A stretch of 64,000 nt of DNA from an uncultured Sphingobacteriales bacterium (GTDB lineage: Bacteria; Bacteroidota; Bacteroidia; Chitinophagales; Chitinophagaceae): assembly GCA_937991535.1 (NCBI GenBank), contig CALKHN010000066.1, positions 1 through 64,000 of the forward strand, in the 5' to 3' direction. The notes under the pieces are model-generated. The model was not told the DNA's origin. It searched no databases and worked only from the letters and a program-made list of their open reading frames with translations. Shown here in pieces: positions 8,067 to 16,913 of the stretch (position 1 is its first letter; each line of letters opens with the position of its first letter). The position numbers and the translations under genes were made by a program.

Positions 8067-8084
8067 TGCGGTGTGGGCGGGATT
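8067..8084. repeat. Partial copy of the tRNA-Ser 3' end
   Basis: The 18 bases TGCGGTGTGGGCGGGATT repeat, with one mismatch, the bases at 8237-8254 that encode the 3' end of tRNA-Ser and its T arm. Both lie in the same orientation, 170 bp apart. This resembles an integration-site remnant or a partial tRNA duplication. Confidence 0.6.
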
Positions 8085-8113
8085 AGTTGCACTGATCCCG
8101 ATTGGGGAGGCTA

Positions 8114-8237
8114 AAACCATTAAGAGCCCCGGCACTAACGTGCCTGACTTTGTTATTTTCTGCGCTTAACAAAGTAAAGTTTTGTACGCTCCAAAAAACA
8201 ACAAAGCCCCGCTAACGCGCGGAGCTCTTAATGGTTT
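8114..8237. repeat. Inverted repeat flanking the tRNA terminator region
   Basis: AAACCATTAAGAGC at 8114-8127 is exactly inverted at 8224-8237. The similarity extends imperfectly inward to TTTGTT on both sides, so each arm looks like a copy of the same tRNA-terminator sequence. Between them is a second inverted pair, ACTTTGTTA (8147-8155) and TAACAAAGT (8167-8175). Confidence 0.65.
8193..8226 (-). terminator. Terminator of tRNA-Ser
   Basis: On the minus strand AGCTCCGC (8226-8219) pairs with GCGGGGCT (8212-8205), allowing one G-U pair, followed by TTTGTTGTTTTTT. It starts 13 nt after the mature tRNA end. Confidence 0.75.
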
Positions 8238-8238
8238 G

Positions 8239-8327
8239 CGGTGAGGGCGGGATTCGAACCCGCGGTACAGAGTTACCCGTACGGCAGTTTAGCAAACTAC
8301 TGATTTCAGCCACTCATCCACCTCACC
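8239..8327 (-). tRNA. tRNA-Ser(GCT)
   Basis: 89 nt class II tRNA. The acceptor stem GGTGAGG (8327-8321) pairs with CCTCACC (8246-8240), with G as discriminator and no encoded CCA. The anticodon loop reads TTTGCTAAA, giving anticodon GCT for AGC/AGU codons. A long variable arm (around CCGTACGGGTAACTCTGTACC) and the T loop GGTTCGAATCC are visible. The tRNA has its own promoter and terminator. Confidence 0.95.
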
Positions 8328-8343
8328 TTTGCTGAAAGGACGG

Positions 8344-8351
8344 CAAAAATA
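8344..8351 (-). promoter_or_regulatory. Promoter -7 element of tRNA-Ser
   Basis: Minus-strand TATTTTTG, a perfect TAnnTTTG, 16 nt upstream of the tRNA 5' end. Confidence 0.6.
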
Positions 8352-8377
8352 GGGTGAATCATCAAAAAACCCAAATA

Positions 8378-8653
8378 TTAAAACCGTATTACACTAAAAT
8401 CTTTATACCCTTTTATTATTCCTTCTTTTATTTTTACTTCTTTTACATCTGCACGCGGCGGTCCGTAATGACACCATGCAATTAAGGCGTCCACGGCCGC
8501 TTCATCACCTTCCGCTATCAATTGTACAGAGCCATCGGGCATATTTTTCACTTCTCCTTTAACGCCTGATTGTTCTGCCATTTCGCGGGTGCTTCCCCTG
8601 AAAAACACACCCTGCACTTTTCCTGTTATCGTTATAATTCTGTTTATGATCAT
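8378..8653 (-). CDS. acyP: Acylphosphatase
   Basis: 91 aa, the standard size. It hydrolyses acyl phosphates such as acetyl phosphate or carbamoyl phosphate in the cytosol. The signature GKVQGVFFRGSTREMA carries catalytic R19, and N37 is found in EVKNMPDGSVQLIAEG, the second conserved motif. It lies downstream of dnaA, separated by the dnaA terminator, so it probably has its own weak promoter in the 78-bp gap. Confidence 0.95.
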   Translation of the reverse strand: MIINRIITITGKVQGVFFRGSTREMAEQSGVKGEVKNMPDGSVQLIAEGDEAAVDALIAWCHYGPPRADVKEVKIKEGIIKGYKDFSVIRF

Positions 8654-8680
8654 AGGCGAGTTATATTAATACACTAAAAT

Positions 8681-8707
8681 AAAAAACCCCGGAATAATCA
8701 CGGGGTT
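8681..8707 (-). terminator. Terminator of dnaA
   Basis: Minus strand AACCCCG (8707-8701) pairs with CGGGGTT (8691-8685), followed by TTTT. It lies 25 bp after the dnaA stop. Confidence 0.85.
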
Positions 8708-8731
8708 ATTATATCCATTACTGCATTTTTT

Positions 8732-10165
8732 TTACATGGCGGCCAGTTGCACTTTTTGTTGCAATTCCACCACACTTTCCCTAAACAATCCATCAGTATC
8801 CATCAAATCTTTTACGGTTTGGCAGGAGTGAATAACAGTAGTGTGATCTCTTCCTCCAAAATGTTCGCCTATGGTTTTTAAAGAATTTTTTGTGAATTGT
8901 TTGGCAAGATACATGGTTATCTGCCGCGCCTGCACTATTTCTCGCTTACGGGTCTTTTGCAGAAGCCGCTCATAGGGAAGATTAAAGTAATCACAAACCA
9001 TTTTTTGTATGGTTTCGATTGTAATCTCCTTTGACGATGTTTTTACAAAATTTCGCAACACTTTTTTTGCCAATTCAAGGTCTATTTCCCTTTTGTTGAG
9101 CGAAGACTGTGCCAAAAGAGAAATTAAAGCCCCTTCCAGCTCTCTGACATTGCTTTGAATATTGTAGGCAATATACTTTACAACCTCCTTCGGCATATCC
9201 AATCCGTCATTCTTCATCTTCTTTTCAAGGATATCCATTCTTGTTTCATAATCGGGCAGTTGCATATCAGCGCTTAGTCCCCAGCGAAACCGGCTGAGTA
9301 ATCTTTCCTGAACACCCTCCAGATCTTTGGGCGATTTATCGGAAGTAAGAATTAATTGCTTACCACTTTGATGCAAATGATTAAATATAGCAAAAAGCGC
9401 ATCCTGCGATTTTTCGGCACGGTTAAAAAATTGCACATCGTCTACAATCAAAACATCAATCATCTGGTAAAAATGAATGAAGTCATTGATGGCGTTGTTA
9501 CGGCTATGATCCTGGAACTGGTTAATAAATTTTTCGGAACTTACGTATAACACTACTTTGTGCGAATGAATGCGCTTTACTTCATTACCTATAGCCTGCG
9601 CGAGATGGGTTTTCCCCAATCCAACACCTCCATACACAACCAACGGATTAAAAGAAGTAGAGCCTGGTTTTTCGGCAACAGTTTTACCTGCCCGCCGGGC
9701 CACGCGGTTACAATCACCTTCAATAAAAGAATCAAATGAATATATGGGATTGAGCTGCGAATCAATCTGCATCTTTTTCAATCCGGGAATTACAAACGGA
9801 TTTTTTACCGGATTATTTATGACTAAAGGAAAGTCCATTTCATTATTGGAATACGTTTTAAAACCATGTCCGGGAACATCCATAGTGAGCGGTTTATTTT
9901 TATCGTTGCCGCTGTCCACCATGATCCGATATTCCAGCCTTGCTTCTTTTCCCAATTCTCTCTTCAAAGTCTTTGCCAATAAATTTACATAATGCTCTTC
10001 TAAATATTCATAAAAAAATTGACTGGGAACCTGTATGGTTAAAATTTTATCTTTCAACCCCACTGGCTTAATAGGTTCAAACCATGTTTTAAAATGCTGC
10101 CACTCTACAATATCTTTAATAATGCCAAGACAATTGAGCCATACTTTATCATGCGTTTTATCCAT
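8732..10165 (-). CDS. dnaA: Chromosomal replication initiator DnaA
   Basis: 477 aa. DnaA binds DnaA boxes at the origin and melts it in its ATP form. Domain I is at residues 1-85 (VWLNCLGIIKDIVEWQHFKTWFEPI), a short linker domain II follows to about residue 140, the AAA+ domain III has Walker A GGVGLGKT at 179-186 and Walker B VLIVDDVQFF, with SRFRWGL as the arginine-finger region, and domain IV carries the signature GGRDHTTVIHS near residue 440. Length is normal. A perfect DnaA box lies 68 bp upstream of the start, consistent with autoregulation. dnaN and recF are not adjacent, as is usual in Bacteroidota. Confidence 0.98.
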   Translation of the reverse strand: MDKTHDKVWLNCLGIIKDIVEWQHFKTWFEPIKPVGLKDKILTIQVPSQFFYEYLEEHYVNLLAKTLKRELGKEARLEYRIMVDSGNDKNKPLTMDVPGHGFKTYSNNEMDFPLVINNPVKNPFVIPGLKKMQIDSQLNPIYSFDSFIEGDCNRVARRAGKTVAEKPGSTSFNPLVVYGGVGLGKTHLAQAIGNEVKRIHSHKVVLYVSSEKFINQFQDHSRNNAINDFIHFYQMIDVLIVDDVQFFNRAEKSQDALFAIFNHLHQSGKQLILTSDKSPKDLEGVQERLLSRFRWGLSADMQLPDYETRMDILEKKMKNDGLDMPKEVVKYIAYNIQSNVRELEGALISLLAQSSLNKREIDLELAKKVLRNFVKTSSKEITIETIQKMVCDYFNLPYERLLQKTRKREIVQARQITMYLAKQFTKNSLKTIGEHFGGRDHTTVIHSCQTVKDLMDTDGLFRESVVELQQKVQLAAM

Positions 10166-10232
10166 TATCCGTAAAGCAGTTTATATATTGAATTAAGAAT
10201 TTTACAACTGATAAGTTTTCCATTTTTTCTGA

Positions 10233-10241
10233 TGTGTATAA
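10233..10241 (-). promoter_or_regulatory. DnaA box
   Basis: TTATACACA on the minus strand matches the consensus TTATNCACA exactly, 68 bp upstream of the dnaA ATG. Likely an autoregulatory site. Confidence 0.6.
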
Positions 10242-10843
10242 CTCATCAAAAAAAGTAGGGCAGGGCGGCGAATATCAACATTTCCTGTTGAAAAAAAAAT
10301 TTTTTATTCGCTTGATTTTTCCCCAATAACAACAGTGTGAGTGTTCGCCAAATTTTTACTTTTATTCTTCTCAAAACAAAATCAGGCGCGCTCAATATTA
10401 TGACTGCTCAGCCTACCTGGTTAACAACAACATCGCTTTAAAAAAGCCGCATCTATATGAATATTGAATTTTTCATAACCCATTTTAAATAGATCATCTA
10501 CAAAAAATTACCCGGGATTTCCTCAGGCTGTTTTTTTGTAACGCACTTTCTGCCATTGCAATAACGGTATGCATACTTTTATGCACACTATCGCTGTAAG
10601 GCTTTAATAACACACTAATACCCCTATCCGTTTCACCTGGACTTTTTTTATGCGATAGCCCGCATATTGAACTGATTGTGGTTGATAAGAAAGCTGGCAG
10701 GAAGCTATAAAAAATGAAGGTTAATATTGATACTAAAATATTACTTTCCATTTGTACAGCTTTTCGCTTGCTTGCAGGAAGGTAAAATTTTTTTTTGCAA
10801 AAACAAAAACTAAATTTCAAAAACATCAGTCAGTTATAACCGC

Positions 10844-10851
10844 TACATTTG
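10844..10851 (+). promoter_or_regulatory. Promoter -7 element of the DUF3127 gene
   Basis: TACATTTG, a perfect TAnnTTTG, 17 nt before the ATG at 10869. It rules out the longer TTG-initiated frame that begins at 10752. Confidence 0.65.
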
Positions 10852-10868
10852 CCTTTCAATTATTTACA

Positions 10869-11249
10869 ATGAGTTACGAACTAACCGGCAAATTAATTGC
10901 CAAATCAGACACAGTACAACGCACCGCAACATTTAAAACCCGTGAATTTGTGATTGAAAAAACGGAAGACATTGGTGGAAGGATGATTACCAATTATGCC
11001 AAATTCCAATGTGTGCAGGATAAGACCAATATGCCCGATCGTTTTACTATTGGTGAAACAGTGAAGGTATATTTCAATATAAAAGGAAGCAAGTGGGAAA
11101 AGAACGGACAGGTAAATTATATAACTAATCTTGATGCATGGAGAATGGAAACGATTAATCTGCAGCAACAGGAACCGGTTACCACTGCAAATGACTACAA
11201 CACCAGCGAAATCTCCTCTTCTGCTACCGGTGATGATCTTCCTTTCTAA
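10869..11249 (+). CDS. DUF3127 protein, OB-fold, with SSB-like acidic C-terminal tip
   Basis: 126 aa from the ATG at 10869. The core (YELTGKLIAKSDTVQRTATF, KTREFVIEKTED, FTIGETVKVYFNIKGSKWEKNG, YITNLDAWRME) matches the DUF3127 family of Bacteroidota, a small OB-like fold. Residues about 100-121 are a disordered Asn/Thr/Ser linker and the protein ends in DDLPF, nearly identical to the acidic partner-binding tip DDIPF of bacterial SSB. The combination suggests a single-strand DNA or RNA binding protein that recruits SSB partners. It is divergent from dnaA. The function is inferred; no experimental role is known to me. Confidence 0.8.
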   Translation: MSYELTGKLIAKSDTVQRTATFKTREFVIEKTEDIGGRMITNYAKFQCVQDKTNMPDRFTIGETVKVYFNIKGSKWEKNGQVNYITNLDAWRMETINLQQQEPVTTANDYNTSEISSSATGDDLPF

Positions 11250-11301
11250 ACAAATACTTAAATATAAAACTGGGTTTTAGGATAAACACCTGACCTCTTA
11301 T

Positions 11302-12885
11302 ATGCAAAAAAAAATTGCACTTCGCCTGCTTCCTTCCCAGGCTGCCGGCGAAGTCTTTATTAAAGAACATATTGCTGCGCAGGCGGGCATCACACCCGCT
11401 CAAATTTCGGGATTTCATATACTCAAAAGATCTATTGACGCAAGGAGCAGGCAAGCCTGGATAAACCTTACCGTTCATGTATTTATTAATGAGCCATTCC
11501 GGCAAAGAACATTGCCTGATTTTCATTTTACGGATGTAGCCCAGGCTCCCAGAAAAACAGTAATTATTGGCGCCGGACCTGCGGGGTTATTTGCAGCTTT
11601 GCAACTGATAGAAAAAGGTATTCGTCCCATTGTACTGGAAAGGGGTAAAGATGTAAGAGCAAGAAGAAGAGACCTTGCAATCCTGAACAGGGAAGGCATA
11701 ATAAACCCCGAAAGCAATTATTGTTTTGGAGAAGGCGGGGCAGGCACTTACAGCGATGGTAAATTATATACCCGCAGTAATAAGCGGGGCGATATAAACA
11801 GGATCCTTAACCTGTTCGTTCATTTTGGTGCGGAAGAAAATATTTTGTACGATGCACACCCGCACATTGGTACCAATAAACTTCCTCATATTATTTCCGC
11901 TATGCGCAAAGCCATAGTAGATTACGGTGGAATATTTTTGTTTGAAAAAAAAGTGATTGATTTTATTATTGAGCGTAATACCCTGAAAGCTGTAAAAACA
12001 TTTGACGGAAATGTATTTGAAGCAGACGCATTCATATTGGCCACAGGACATTCGGCAAGGGATATATTCAGTTTATTGCATCACAAAAAAATAGATATCG
12101 AATTAAAGCCATTTGCATTGGGTGTACGTATTGAACATCCCCAGCAACTCATTGATCAGATCCAGTATCATTCACCCCGGAGCCTATCTTCCCCCCAGCC
12201 CGGCTTAGTCAACCTTCCACCTGCCTCGTACAGCCTGGTAACACAGGCAAACGAACGCGGAGTATTTTCCTTTTGTATGTGCCCGGGAGGTATTATTGCC
12301 CCTGCATCTACCAACCCCGGCGAACTGGTGGTAAATGGATGGAGCCCCTCTAAACGAAACAACCCTTACGCCAACAGTGGCATAGTAGTAACAGTTGAAG
12401 AGAAAGATGTGCAGGCTTTTAAAAAAAACGGAGCGCTCGCGGCGATGTATTTCCAGGAAAGTATAGAAAAGAAGGCTTTTGCTGCAGGCGGCGGACGATT
12501 TGCTGCACCTGCACAGCGCATGGTTGATTTTACAAAGAATAAAGCATCTTCTACCCTTCCGCGCTGTTCCTATCTACCCGGAGTGTCAAGCGTACCGTTG
12601 GCAGACGTCTTACCGGGTTTTATTTACCGCACATTACAGCAGGGACTTATTGCCTTTGGTAAAAAAATGAAAGGATACCACACCAATGAAGCAATTGTTG
12701 TTGCCACAGAAAGCCGTACTTCATCGCCGGTTCGTATCCCAAGAAATAATGTGTTGCTTAATCATCCGCAAATACATAACCTGTTTCCCTGCGCCGAAGG
12801 AGCAGGCTTTGCAGGAGGAATTGTTAGCGCGGCAATGGATGGCGAAAAAGTAGCAAATGCTGTCGTAAGCATGCTAACCCAATAA
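11302..12885 (+). CDS. FAD-dependent dehydrogenase (COG2509 type)
   Basis: 527 aa. An N-terminal domain of about 80 residues (PSQAAGEVFIKEHIAAQAGI, FHILKRSIDARSRQAWINL) precedes a Rossmann FAD site VIIGAGPAGLFAALQLIEKG near residue 90. The family motif CFGEGGAGTYSDGKLYTR follows, and later GHSARDIFSLL, FALGVRIEHPQ and FCMCPGG; the C-terminus has the second FAD-contact motif GAGFAGGIVSAAMDGEKVA. This is the uncharacterised family of predicted FAD-dependent dehydrogenases found across bacteria. The substrate is unknown. It starts 52 nt after the DUF3127 gene in the same direction and may be co-transcribed. Confidence 0.88.
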   Translation: MQKKIALRLLPSQAAGEVFIKEHIAAQAGITPAQISGFHILKRSIDARSRQAWINLTVHVFINEPFRQRTLPDFHFTDVAQAPRKTVIIGAGPAGLFAALQLIEKGIRPIVLERGKDVRARRRDLAILNREGIINPESNYCFGEGGAGTYSDGKLYTRSNKRGDINRILNLFVHFGAEENILYDAHPHIGTNKLPHIISAMRKAIVDYGGIFLFEKKVIDFIIERNTLKAVKTFDGNVFEADAFILATGHSARDIFSLLHHKKIDIELKPFALGVRIEHPQQLIDQIQYHSPRSLSSPQPGLVNLPPASYSLVTQANERGVFSFCMCPGGIIAPASTNPGELVVNGWSPSKRNNPYANSGIVVTVEEKDVQAFKKNGALAAMYFQESIEKKAFAAGGGRFAAPAQRMVDFTKNKASSTLPRCSYLPGVSSVPLADVLPGFIYRTLQQGLIAFGKKMKGYHTNEAIVVATESRTSSPVRIPRNNVLLNHPQIHNLFPCAEGAGFAGGIVSAAMDGEKVANAVVSMLTQ

Positions 12886-13082
12886 CATATCCTCTGAAAG
12901 ATTACCATTTCATTTCTTTCTGTTCTCCTTTTCTTATAAGCTGCATCTTCCGCTCATCACTTCCCCGGCAGAAATTCCTTTGCAGTACCAAAACTTTTTA
13001 GAATCTTTATGCCTTCATTACCATCTTAATTTCTTTTTATACCGCTGTAACAAAATTTGGCCCGGGCGCAATTCATACTTAT

Positions 13083-14027
13083 ATGCAGAACATCTTAGAA
13101 GTTCATCAGCTTAAAAAATATTTTTCCACACAGAAGGCGGTAGATGATGTTAGTTTTAATATAGAGCAAGGTTCTATATTCGGCATGCTGGGTCCCAATG
13201 GCGCCGGTAAAACCACATTGCTCAGGATGATCACAGGAATTTTTTTTCCGGATAATGGTTCTATCATTTTTGAAGGAAAAAAATTTGACGCCATCAATGA
13301 TATTATCCGAATTGGTTATATGCCCGAGGAAAGAGGGTTATACAAAAAAATGAAGATTGGTGAGCAAGCCCTGTACCTTGCCCGGCTCAAGGGATTAAGC
13401 AAAGCAGAAGCCATGGAAAAAATAAGATTCTGGTTTCAGCGCATGGAAATGGAAAGCTGGTGGAATAAAAAAGTTCAGGACTTAAGCAAGGGCATGAGTC
13501 AGAAGTTACAGTTTGTTACTACTGTGCTTCATGAACCGAAACTTATTATTTTAGATGAGCCCTTCAGCGGTCTGGACCCCGTTAATGCCAATTTAATTAA
13601 AGATGAAATTTTCAGGCTGGCAAAAAATGGCAGTACCATAATTTTCAGTACCCACCGCATGGAACAGGTAGAAGAAATATGTGACCATATTATTCTTATC
13701 AATAAAGGACACAAAATATTAGACGGCTCTGTAAAAAATGTAAAGCAGGAATTTAAGGAAAATCTTTTCCAGGTGGGCTTTGAAAAAAGACCTTCCACCA
13801 TTAGCAGCAATACCGTTTTTGAAGTAACCGGTGAAAAAGCAGAGAGACTGATATTAAAAATTCACGAGGGATATAAACCGCACGATGTATTGCAGTATTT
13901 GCTTGCACAGGGTCACGAGATCATATCTTTTAATGAAATCCTTCCATCTTTAAATGATATTTTCATCAGGCTCGTGGAAGGAACTCCGCTGGCCAGAGCA
14001 TTTCAAACTATTAACGCTTCAGTGTAA
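13083..14027 (+). CDS. ABC transporter ATP-binding protein (NatA-like)
   Basis: 314 aa. The nucleotide-binding domain shows Walker A GPNGAGKTT (37-45), the ABC signature DLSKGMSQKLQF, Walker B LIILDEPFSGLDP and the switch His in IIFSTHRMEQVEE. The C-terminal 85 residues are the extension seen in the NatA and drug/sodium-export class, where the Gln-rich loop and RLVEGTPL end fit DUF4162. It pairs with the permease that begins 40 nt downstream to form an ABC-2 type exporter. The exported substrate is not evident. Confidence 0.92.
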   Translation: MQNILEVHQLKKYFSTQKAVDDVSFNIEQGSIFGMLGPNGAGKTTLLRMITGIFFPDNGSIIFEGKKFDAINDIIRIGYMPEERGLYKKMKIGEQALYLARLKGLSKAEAMEKIRFWFQRMEMESWWNKKVQDLSKGMSQKLQFVTTVLHEPKLIILDEPFSGLDPVNANLIKDEIFRLAKNGSTIIFSTHRMEQVEEICDHIILINKGHKILDGSVKNVKQEFKENLFQVGFEKRPSTISSNTVFEVTGEKAERLILKIHEGYKPHDVLQYLLAQGHEIISFNEILPSLNDIFIRLVEGTPLARAFQTINASV

Positions 14028-14067
14028 AACCCACAGGTACAAAATAATACTACAATACTGCGAGTTT

Positions 14068-15378
14068 ATGAATAAAATCCGGCTGATCATCGAAAGGGAA
14101 TATATGACAAGGGTAAAAAGAAAATCTTTTTTACTCACCACCCTCCTCGTGCCTTTGGTAATTGTGGGATTCTATGCCATTATTATAGCAGTATCCATCA
14201 GCGGCGAAAGCAATACCCAAAGAATAGCCATTCTTGATGAAGCCAACCTGTTTAACGGAAAAATAGAATCAGAAAGAAACGACAAATCAACTTATACTTT
14301 TATTCACAATGAAACGGAAGAATCTTTTAAACCAAGGTACAAAAACGAGGGCTACAGCCTTTTTTTATATATACCCGAATTTAATAACGATGATCTTCCT
14401 CATATAAAACTGCACAGCCAGGCAGCCGTGAATCTTTTTGTAAAGTCGGCACTGGAAAGAAAAATCAATGTGGCAATTGAAAGAAAACGATTAATTGCCG
14501 CAAACATTGATCCGGAGATATACAAAAACATAAAAGCCGATATTGAAATTGAAAACGCCATTGACTCGGGCAAAGGAGAAAAGAAAAGCATTGCAGGGGT
14601 TGCCTATGCTGTTTCGTTTATAGCAGGTATTCTCATTTATATGATATTGCTGATATATGGCACCATGGTAATGCGTGGCGTAATGGAAGAAAAAACCAAC
14701 CGCATTGCCGAGGTAATAGTGAGTTCCGCCAAACCTTTTCAACTCATGCTCGGAAAAATAATTGGCATCGGTGCAGTTGGGCTAACCCAGTTTGCAATAT
14801 GGATTGTGGTGATGGGCCTGTTGCAGCTTATTATACCTTTGCTTTTCCCCGGTGTGTTCAGCCAGTTATCTGATCCGGCAATAACAGCAGCAGCAGCCCA
14901 GCGGGTAAATTCCGGTAAACTGGTCATGATTCTTGAAGGATTGCGTTCCCTTCCCATCGGCCTGATTGTCTTTTGCTTCATTTTTTATTTCTTAGGAGGA
15001 TATTTATTATACGCTGCTTTGTTTGCCGCTATTGGCAGTGTGGTAAGCGAAGATCAGCAGGAAGCCCAGCAACTGGTTTTTCCTGTAATGATGCCCCTCA
15101 TCCTGGGTTTTGTTATCATGACCAAGGCCATCAACGACCCCGACAGCGGCATTGCCGTATTTGGAAGTTTGTTTCCGCTTACTTCTCCAATTGTGATGAT
15201 GGGCAGGGTAACCTATGGCGTTCCATGGTGGCAACTGGGGCTTTCCATGCTTTTGCTGGTGCTGTCTTTTTTGTTTTTTACCTGGATTACCGCCAAAATT
15301 TACCGCACAGGTATTTTGCTTTATGGCAAAAAAGTTACCTGGAGGGAAATGTGGAGATGGCTGGTGAGAAAAGGATAA
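14068..15378 (+). CDS. ABC-2 type permease (NatB-like)
   Basis: 436 aa from the ATG at 14068 (MNKIRLIIEREYMTRVKRKS), 40 nt after the ATPase stop; an earlier in-frame start lies inside the ATPase gene and adds non-homologous residues. One membrane helix is at about 20-42 (FLLTTLLVPLVIVGFYAIII), then an extracytoplasmic domain to about 185, then five or six helices (GVAYAVSFIAGILIYMILLI, GLTQFAIWIVVMGLLQLII, GLIVFCFIFYFLGGYLLYAA, VFPVMMPLILGFVIM, LLVLSFLFFTWI). The motif VMRGVMEEKTNRIAEVIVSS is characteristic of ABC-2/NatB permeases. It forms the membrane part of the exporter with the preceding ATPase. Confidence 0.9.
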   Translation: MNKIRLIIEREYMTRVKRKSFLLTTLLVPLVIVGFYAIIIAVSISGESNTQRIAILDEANLFNGKIESERNDKSTYTFIHNETEESFKPRYKNEGYSLFLYIPEFNNDDLPHIKLHSQAAVNLFVKSALERKINVAIERKRLIAANIDPEIYKNIKADIEIENAIDSGKGEKKSIAGVAYAVSFIAGILIYMILLIYGTMVMRGVMEEKTNRIAEVIVSSAKPFQLMLGKIIGIGAVGLTQFAIWIVVMGLLQLIIPLLFPGVFSQLSDPAITAAAAQRVNSGKLVMILEGLRSLPIGLIVFCFIFYFLGGYLLYAALFAAIGSVVSEDQQEAQQLVFPVMMPLILGFVIMTKAINDPDSGIAVFGSLFPLTSPIVMMGRVTYGVPWWQLGLSMLLLVLSFLFFTWITAKIYRTGILLYGKKVTWREMWRWLVRKG

Positions 15379-15472
15379 GAAAAGATTTCTGATTTGCTGA
15401 TTTTTAATTTGCTGAATACTGATCAAATTGCATAAAAATGCAAAAACCACAAACTTGTCATAAATTTCTTTC

Positions 15473-16828
15473 ATGCAACGAACCGGTCTTTCCACTTTAT
15501 GCCTGTTGTTGTGCCTGGTAACAACGGCCCAATTTACAGTAAGTGATAATAAGCGTTTTCTGTTGCGCAACAATGCTCCCTTTTTTTATTTGGGTGATAC
15601 AGGCTGGGAACTCTTCCACCGCTTAAACCGCGAACAGGCAGATTACTATTTAAAACGCAGATCGGAACAGGGCTTCACTGTTGTACAGGCGGTAGTGCTG
15701 GCTGAATTTGATGGTTTGCATACACCTAACGCTTATGGAGACCTGCCGTTGAAAAATGATGATCCCACCCAGCCCAATGAAGCATACTTTCGTCATGTGG
15801 ACTATATTATTGACAAGGCAAATGAGTACAATATAGTAATAGGCTTACTACCCACATGGGGCGATAAAATATTCAAAAGTACCTGGGGAAAAGGGCCTGA
15901 AATTTTCACTACGGAAAATGCCTGGCAATATGGTGAATGGTTGGGAAAGAGATATAAAGATAAGACGAACATTATATGGATAACGGGAGGCGACCGAAAT
16001 CCGCGCAACGAAAAGGATGTGGCCGTATGGAACAGTATGGCCCTGGGAATTACAGCCGGTTGCGGGCCGGGCAAAAAACCGCTCATCACTTTTCACCCCC
16101 AGCCCAATCAGTACGGAAGCGCTGAGTGGTTCATGAAGGAAGATTGGTTGTCGTTTAACATGTTCCAGAACGGACATTGCCGCAATACGCCGGTATACGA
16201 TAAAATCCAGTCTGTATATAATATGACCCCTGTAAAACCACTAATGGATGGAGAACCAATATATGAAGACCATCCCGTTTGCTTTAACGCAATAGAGCTT
16301 GGAACAAGCAATGCTTATGATATCAGATTATATGCGTACTTAGATGTGTTCGCCGGCGCTCATGGACACACATATGGATGCCACGATATCTGGCAGTTTT
16401 ATTCGCCTTACCATGAAGCCGTAAACGGGCCGCATATATACTGGCAGGAAGCGATGGAATTGCCCGGCGCTCAACAAATGCTGTACCTGAAAAAACTAAT
16501 CCTTTCCCGGCCATTTTTAGACAGGGCGCCCGACCAGTCGCTCATTGTTGAGAATAATTATGGGCCTGCCGAACGCATACAGGCCACAAGAGGCAAGGAT
16601 TATGCTTTTATTTATACAGCAGCAGGAAAACCATTTACTGTTAATGGAGGAAAGATATCCGGCAATACATTAAAAGCCACCTGGTACAATCCGCGCAATG
16701 GTAAAACCGTTGCCGCACCTGCCATTACAAATAAAGGGCAGGAAAAATGCACACCTCCTTCCGCGGGTTATGGACAGGACTGGGTGCTGATATTAGATGA
16801 TTCGGCAAAACAATATGGGCTTCCGTAA
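15473..16828 (+). CDS. Glycoside hydrolase, GH140-like (DUF4038 domain)
   Basis: 451 aa with a signal peptide (residues 1-19, ending VTTAQ). The DUF4038 (apiosidase-like) TIM barrel runs from about residue 22 to 360: APFFYLGDTGWELFHRLNREQ, YYLKRRSEQGFTVVQAVVL, TNIIWITGGDRNP and MDGEPIYEDHP, where acidic residues at NIIWITGGD and DGEPIYED fit the retaining nucleophile and acid/base. The last 90 residues (KDYAFIYTAAGKPFTVNGGKISG, TWYNPRNGKT) match the putative collagen-binding beta domain usually attached to this family. GH140 members release apiose from pectin rhamnogalacturonan II; substrate here is inference. Convergent with sodC. Confidence 0.85.
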   Translation: MQRTGLSTLCLLLCLVTTAQFTVSDNKRFLLRNNAPFFYLGDTGWELFHRLNREQADYYLKRRSEQGFTVVQAVVLAEFDGLHTPNAYGDLPLKNDDPTQPNEAYFRHVDYIIDKANEYNIVIGLLPTWGDKIFKSTWGKGPEIFTTENAWQYGEWLGKRYKDKTNIIWITGGDRNPRNEKDVAVWNSMALGITAGCGPGKKPLITFHPQPNQYGSAEWFMKEDWLSFNMFQNGHCRNTPVYDKIQSVYNMTPVKPLMDGEPIYEDHPVCFNAIELGTSNAYDIRLYAYLDVFAGAHGHTYGCHDIWQFYSPYHEAVNGPHIYWQEAMELPGAQQMLYLKKLILSRPFLDRAPDQSLIVENNYGPAERIQATRGKDYAFIYTAAGKPFTVNGGKISGNTLKATWYNPRNGKTVAAPAITNKGQEKCTPPSAGYGQDWVLILDDSAKQYGLP

Positions 16829-16829
16829 A

Positions 16830-16871
16830 ATTGCCGTTAACAAAAAGCATAATGCCTGTGTTAACGGCAAT
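16830..16871. terminator. Bidirectional hairpin between the GH140-like and sodC genes
   Basis: Perfect 12-bp arms ATTGCCGTTAAC (16830-16841) and GTTAACGGCAAT (16860-16871) with an 18-nt loop that holds a small palindrome GCATAATGC. It sits between convergent stop codons but lacks a strong T run, so a terminator role is likely but not certain. Confidence 0.6.
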
Positions 16872-16913
16872 AATAGCATCAATAAGTAACGAATTCTATA
16901 GTGCTGTAAGGGT

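Larger units (their letters stand above)
10166..10868. other. 703-bp non-coding region upstream of dnaA and the DUF3127 gene
   Basis: AT-rich divergent intergenic region. It holds one perfect DnaA box (TTATACACA on the minus strand at 10233-10241), a 10-base run of A followed by T (around 10291-10306), and the promoter of the DUF3127 gene at its right end. I see only one strong DnaA box, so I do not call an origin. A reading frame of 85-110 codons on the minus strand (10494-10826) has no recognisable protein features and is not called. Confidence 0.5.

Noticed and set aside
10494..10826. Minus-strand frame of up to 110 codons in the dnaA / DUF3127 gap
   Set aside because: No signal, domain or promoter that fits; it overlaps the promoter of the DUF3127 gene, and its composition looks like translated AT-rich non-coding DNA.
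10166..10868. Possible chromosomal origin beside dnaA
   Set aside because: Only one perfect DnaA box was found; several would be expected, and origins in this phylum are often not next to dnaA. A strand-asymmetry plot of the whole chromosome would decide.
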